Shown here: piece after piece, positions 62,735 to 64,000 of the stretch
How the letters are laid out: the number at the start of each line of letters is the position of its first letter
How positions within the stretch are numbered: position 1 is the stretch's first letter
Assembly: GCF_020711195.1 (NCBI RefSeq)
Contig: NZ_JAJFAT010000005.1
Location: 62,001 to 126,000 of the forward strand
Length of the DNA: 64,000 nt
Origin: Halanaerobium polyolivorans
GTDB lineage: Bacteria > Bacillota > Halanaerobiia > Halanaerobiales > Halanaerobiaceae
Direction of reading: 5' to 3'
The notes under the pieces: model-generated
The model's database searches: none
Told to the model about the DNA's origin: nothing
The model's input: only the letters and a program-made list of their open reading frames with translations
Position numbers and translations under genes: made by a program

Positions 62735-63034
62735 TTAAGATTCTTTTTTTACTACTAAATAACGAATAACACCATCCATAATCTTAAAAATTCTTTCCAA
62801 TTCCTTTACAACAGAAGTTTTAGCGTTCATTTCTAAAATCGTATAATCACCTGAACGGTAATCTTTAATCTCATAGGCAAGCTGTCTCTTACCCCAGGCA
62901 TCTACTTCTGTAATTTCTCCATCATGGGCAAGAATTGTATCTTTTACCCTTGTTAAAATCTGTTCTTTTTCTTCATCTTCAAGATCAGGCTTAAGTACAA
63001 AAGTTGTCTCATAAGTTCTTGTTCTTAATTCCAT
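62735..63034 (-). CDS. rpsF: Ribosomal protein bS6
   Basis: 99 residues with the bS6 ferredoxin-like fold: TYETTFVLKPDLEDEEKEQILTRVKDTI, and AWGKRQLAYEIKDYRSGDYTILEMNAKTSVVKELER. It binds 16S rRNA with bS18. GGAGGAGG precedes the ATG. First gene of rpsF-ssb-rpsR-DUF2232-rplI. Confidence 0.97.
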   Translation of the reverse strand: MELRTRTYETTFVLKPDLEDEEKEQILTRVKDTILAHDGEITEVDAWGKRQLAYEIKDYRSGDYTILEMNAKTSVVKELERIFKIMDGVIRYLVVKKES

Positions 63035-63100
63035 TAATCATTCACCTCCTCCACACGGACTAATGGCCCTGCTGCTAGCAGAGCATGGATTTTTAACCAA
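63035..63100 (-). promoter_or_regulatory. rpsF leader, candidate S6:S18 autoregulatory RNA
   Basis: The leader of about 65 bases contains GCTCTGCTAGCAGCAGGGC, able to fold on itself, followed by GTCCGTG just before the ribosome site. A CCG trinucleotide next to a hairpin is the known S6:S18 recognition element in rpsF leaders of many bacteria. I cannot fold it reliably by eye. Confidence 0.4.
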
Positions 63101-63105
63101 TCTAA

Positions 63106-63134
63106 ATTATAGCATTTATTAAGCCAAGATGCAA
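63106..63134 (-). promoter_or_regulatory. Promoter of the rpsF operon
   Basis: On the minus strand TTGCAT (63129-63134), 17 bases, TATAAT (63106-63111). Confidence 0.75.
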
Positions 63135-63168
63135 GTTTAATTATGCATTTTGTGCTTATAATTTAATT

Positions 63169-63675
63169 TTAAATAAAGAAATTAAAGACGATAGTATTTA
63201 TTAAAACCGCTAAAATAAGGCCGCCCAAAAGATCGGAGGGATAATGTACTCCGACTATGACCCTTGATGCCGCAGTAATTACTGCCAAAACAAGCATCAA
63301 CTTGCCAAATCTTGGATAGATATTATAAATAGCTATTGCAATTACAAAAGCACTGCTGCTGTGCATACTTGGAAAAGAAGCACAAGCACTATGTTCAATC
63401 AAACTTTCTATTTCTAAACTTACAAAAGGTCTTGGTCTTAAATAAAGCCAATTTATTAATCGTACACTAAGATAAGTAGTAGCTGGTCCAATAATAAATG
63501 GTATGATCTTAATATTAAGCTGAGATAATAAATAAGCCATTATTATAAAATATACAAATGCGAATAAATTAGATGAATAATTTGTAATTATTACTGCAGT
63601 TCTAGCAATAAACTCATTTTCTGCAGCTAAATTAAATAATTTAAAAAATATAAATTGATCTAAACTTTTTAGCAT
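63169..63675 (-). CDS. PAP2 family phosphatase (membrane)
   Basis: 168 residues, five or six hydrophobic helices. The three phosphatase motifs are present: RLINWLYLRPRPF, ASFPSMHSSSA (PSxH with M in place of G) and SRVIVGVHYPSDLLGG. It should dephosphorylate a lipid phosphate such as undecaprenyl pyrophosphate or phosphatidate on the outer face of the membrane. AAAGGA precedes the ATG. It lies upstream of the rpsF promoter, which restarts transcription. Confidence 0.88.
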   Translation of the reverse strand: MLKSLDQFIFFKLFNLAAENEFIARTAVIITNYSSNLFAFVYFIIMAYLLSQLNIKIIPFIIGPATTYLSVRLINWLYLRPRPFVSLEIESLIEHSACASFPSMHSSSAFVIAIAIYNIYPRFGKLMLVLAVITAASRVIVGVHYPSDLLGGLILAVLINTIVFNFFI

Positions 63676-63729
63676 AATATATATCCTTTACATTTATTAT
63701 TTTAAATATATAAAAACTCAGCTTTTTAA

Positions 63730-64000
63730 TCAAACATTAAAACGGAAATGACAGACATCTCCATCTTGAACAATATAATCTTTACCTTCTAACCTTAAAA
63801 GGCCTTCTTCTCTTGCAGCTGCCATACTTCCCACTCTTTTTAGATCTTCAAAACTGACAACCTCAGCTCTGATAAAACCTTTTTCCATATCCGAATGAAT
63901 TTTACCGGCAGCTTCAGGAGCAGTTGATCCTTTTTCTACTGTCCAGGCTCTACATTCTTGTTCTCCAGCAGTTAAAAAAGTGATTAAATTTAAAAGTTCA
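63730..64000 (-). CDS. ychF: YchF/OLA1 family ATPase, C-terminal part (cut by the window edge)
   Basis: The last 90 residues are visible and end at TGA 63730-63732. They contain [70 protein letters not shown] and CHFRFNV, the diagnostic TGS-like C-terminal domain of YchF. This ATPase associates with ribosomes and the stress response. Placement before rpsF is common in firmicutes. Confidence 0.95.
   Translation of the reverse strand, partial: ELLNLITFLTAGEQECRAWTVEKGSTAPEAAGKIHSDMEKGFIRAEVVSFEDLKRVGSMAAAREEGLLRLEGKDYIVQDGDVCHFRFNV

Overview
The window is AT-rich DNA from an anaerobic, Gram-negative-staining (diderm) Firmicute, most likely Halanaerobium or a close relative in the Halanaerobiales (inference from gene content). 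Gene order and family members are firmicute (the ychF to rpsF-ssb-rpsR-rplI block, DnaD/DnaI-type loader genes, a YolD-like protein, PucR and LacI regulators). At the same time there are several signal-peptide proteins that look like outer-membrane barrels and a Lol-like lipoprotein-sorting cluster. A pyruvate:ferredoxin oxidoreductase and several ferredoxin-domain proteins point to anaerobic, ferredoxin-based metabolism.

Layout. 1-5.5 kb: end of a TraB-family gene, an orphan dhaK, then a PdxR-type regulator divergent from pdxS; pdxT is reduced to a 32-codon in-frame remnant. 5.5-17.6 kb (minus strand): the most distinctive region. A YnjBCD-type ABC transporter with a YnjF-type CDP-alcohol phosphotransferase sits downstream of a TVP38 membrane protein, a two-CCG-domain protein and a GltD-like flavoprotein with a C-terminal ferredoxin part. 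Next to it are a YedE transporter split into two genes around a TusA-like gene, a PucR-type regulator interrupted by one in-frame stop, and a membrane-anchored tandem rhodanese. Together they resemble the uncharacterised E. coli ydjXYZ-ynjABCDEF operon joined to a thiosulfate uptake/sulfur relay module. 18-28 kb: dps with Fur/PerR-like operators, a PAS-GGDEF-EAL protein, tRNA-Arg, small stress/regulatory genes and the PFOR gene. 28-34 kb: secreted and outer-membrane proteins, UDP-glucose dehydrogenase and a glutamate-cysteine ligase. 34.8-37.8 kb: cysK, an Fe-S DUF362 protein and cysE (cysteine synthesis). 39-43 kb: purB-purA-purD. 43.3-47 kb: a DnaD-DnaI-DnaB replication operon. 48-54 kb: a Lol/MacB-like ABC exporter with a LolA-like protein, a barrel protein and a TetR regulator with a clear double operator. 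54-60.4 kb: YolD, an oxidoreductase, UspA and a hexuronate operon (uxuA, an SDR reductase, an AEC carrier, a LacI regulator) behind a perfect cre-like site. 60.5-64 kb: rplI, a DUF2232 protein, rpsR, ssb, rpsF, a PAP2 phosphatase and ychF (cut by the window edge).

The sulfur-related genes form a plausible network: import of a sulfur species by the split YedE and/or the YnjBCD transporter, sulfane transfer by rhodanese and TusA, reduction by the flavin/Fe-S proteins, and incorporation by CysE/CysK. The substrate and the linkage between these parts are inference. No CRISPR array, insertion sequence, prophage or rRNA was seen.
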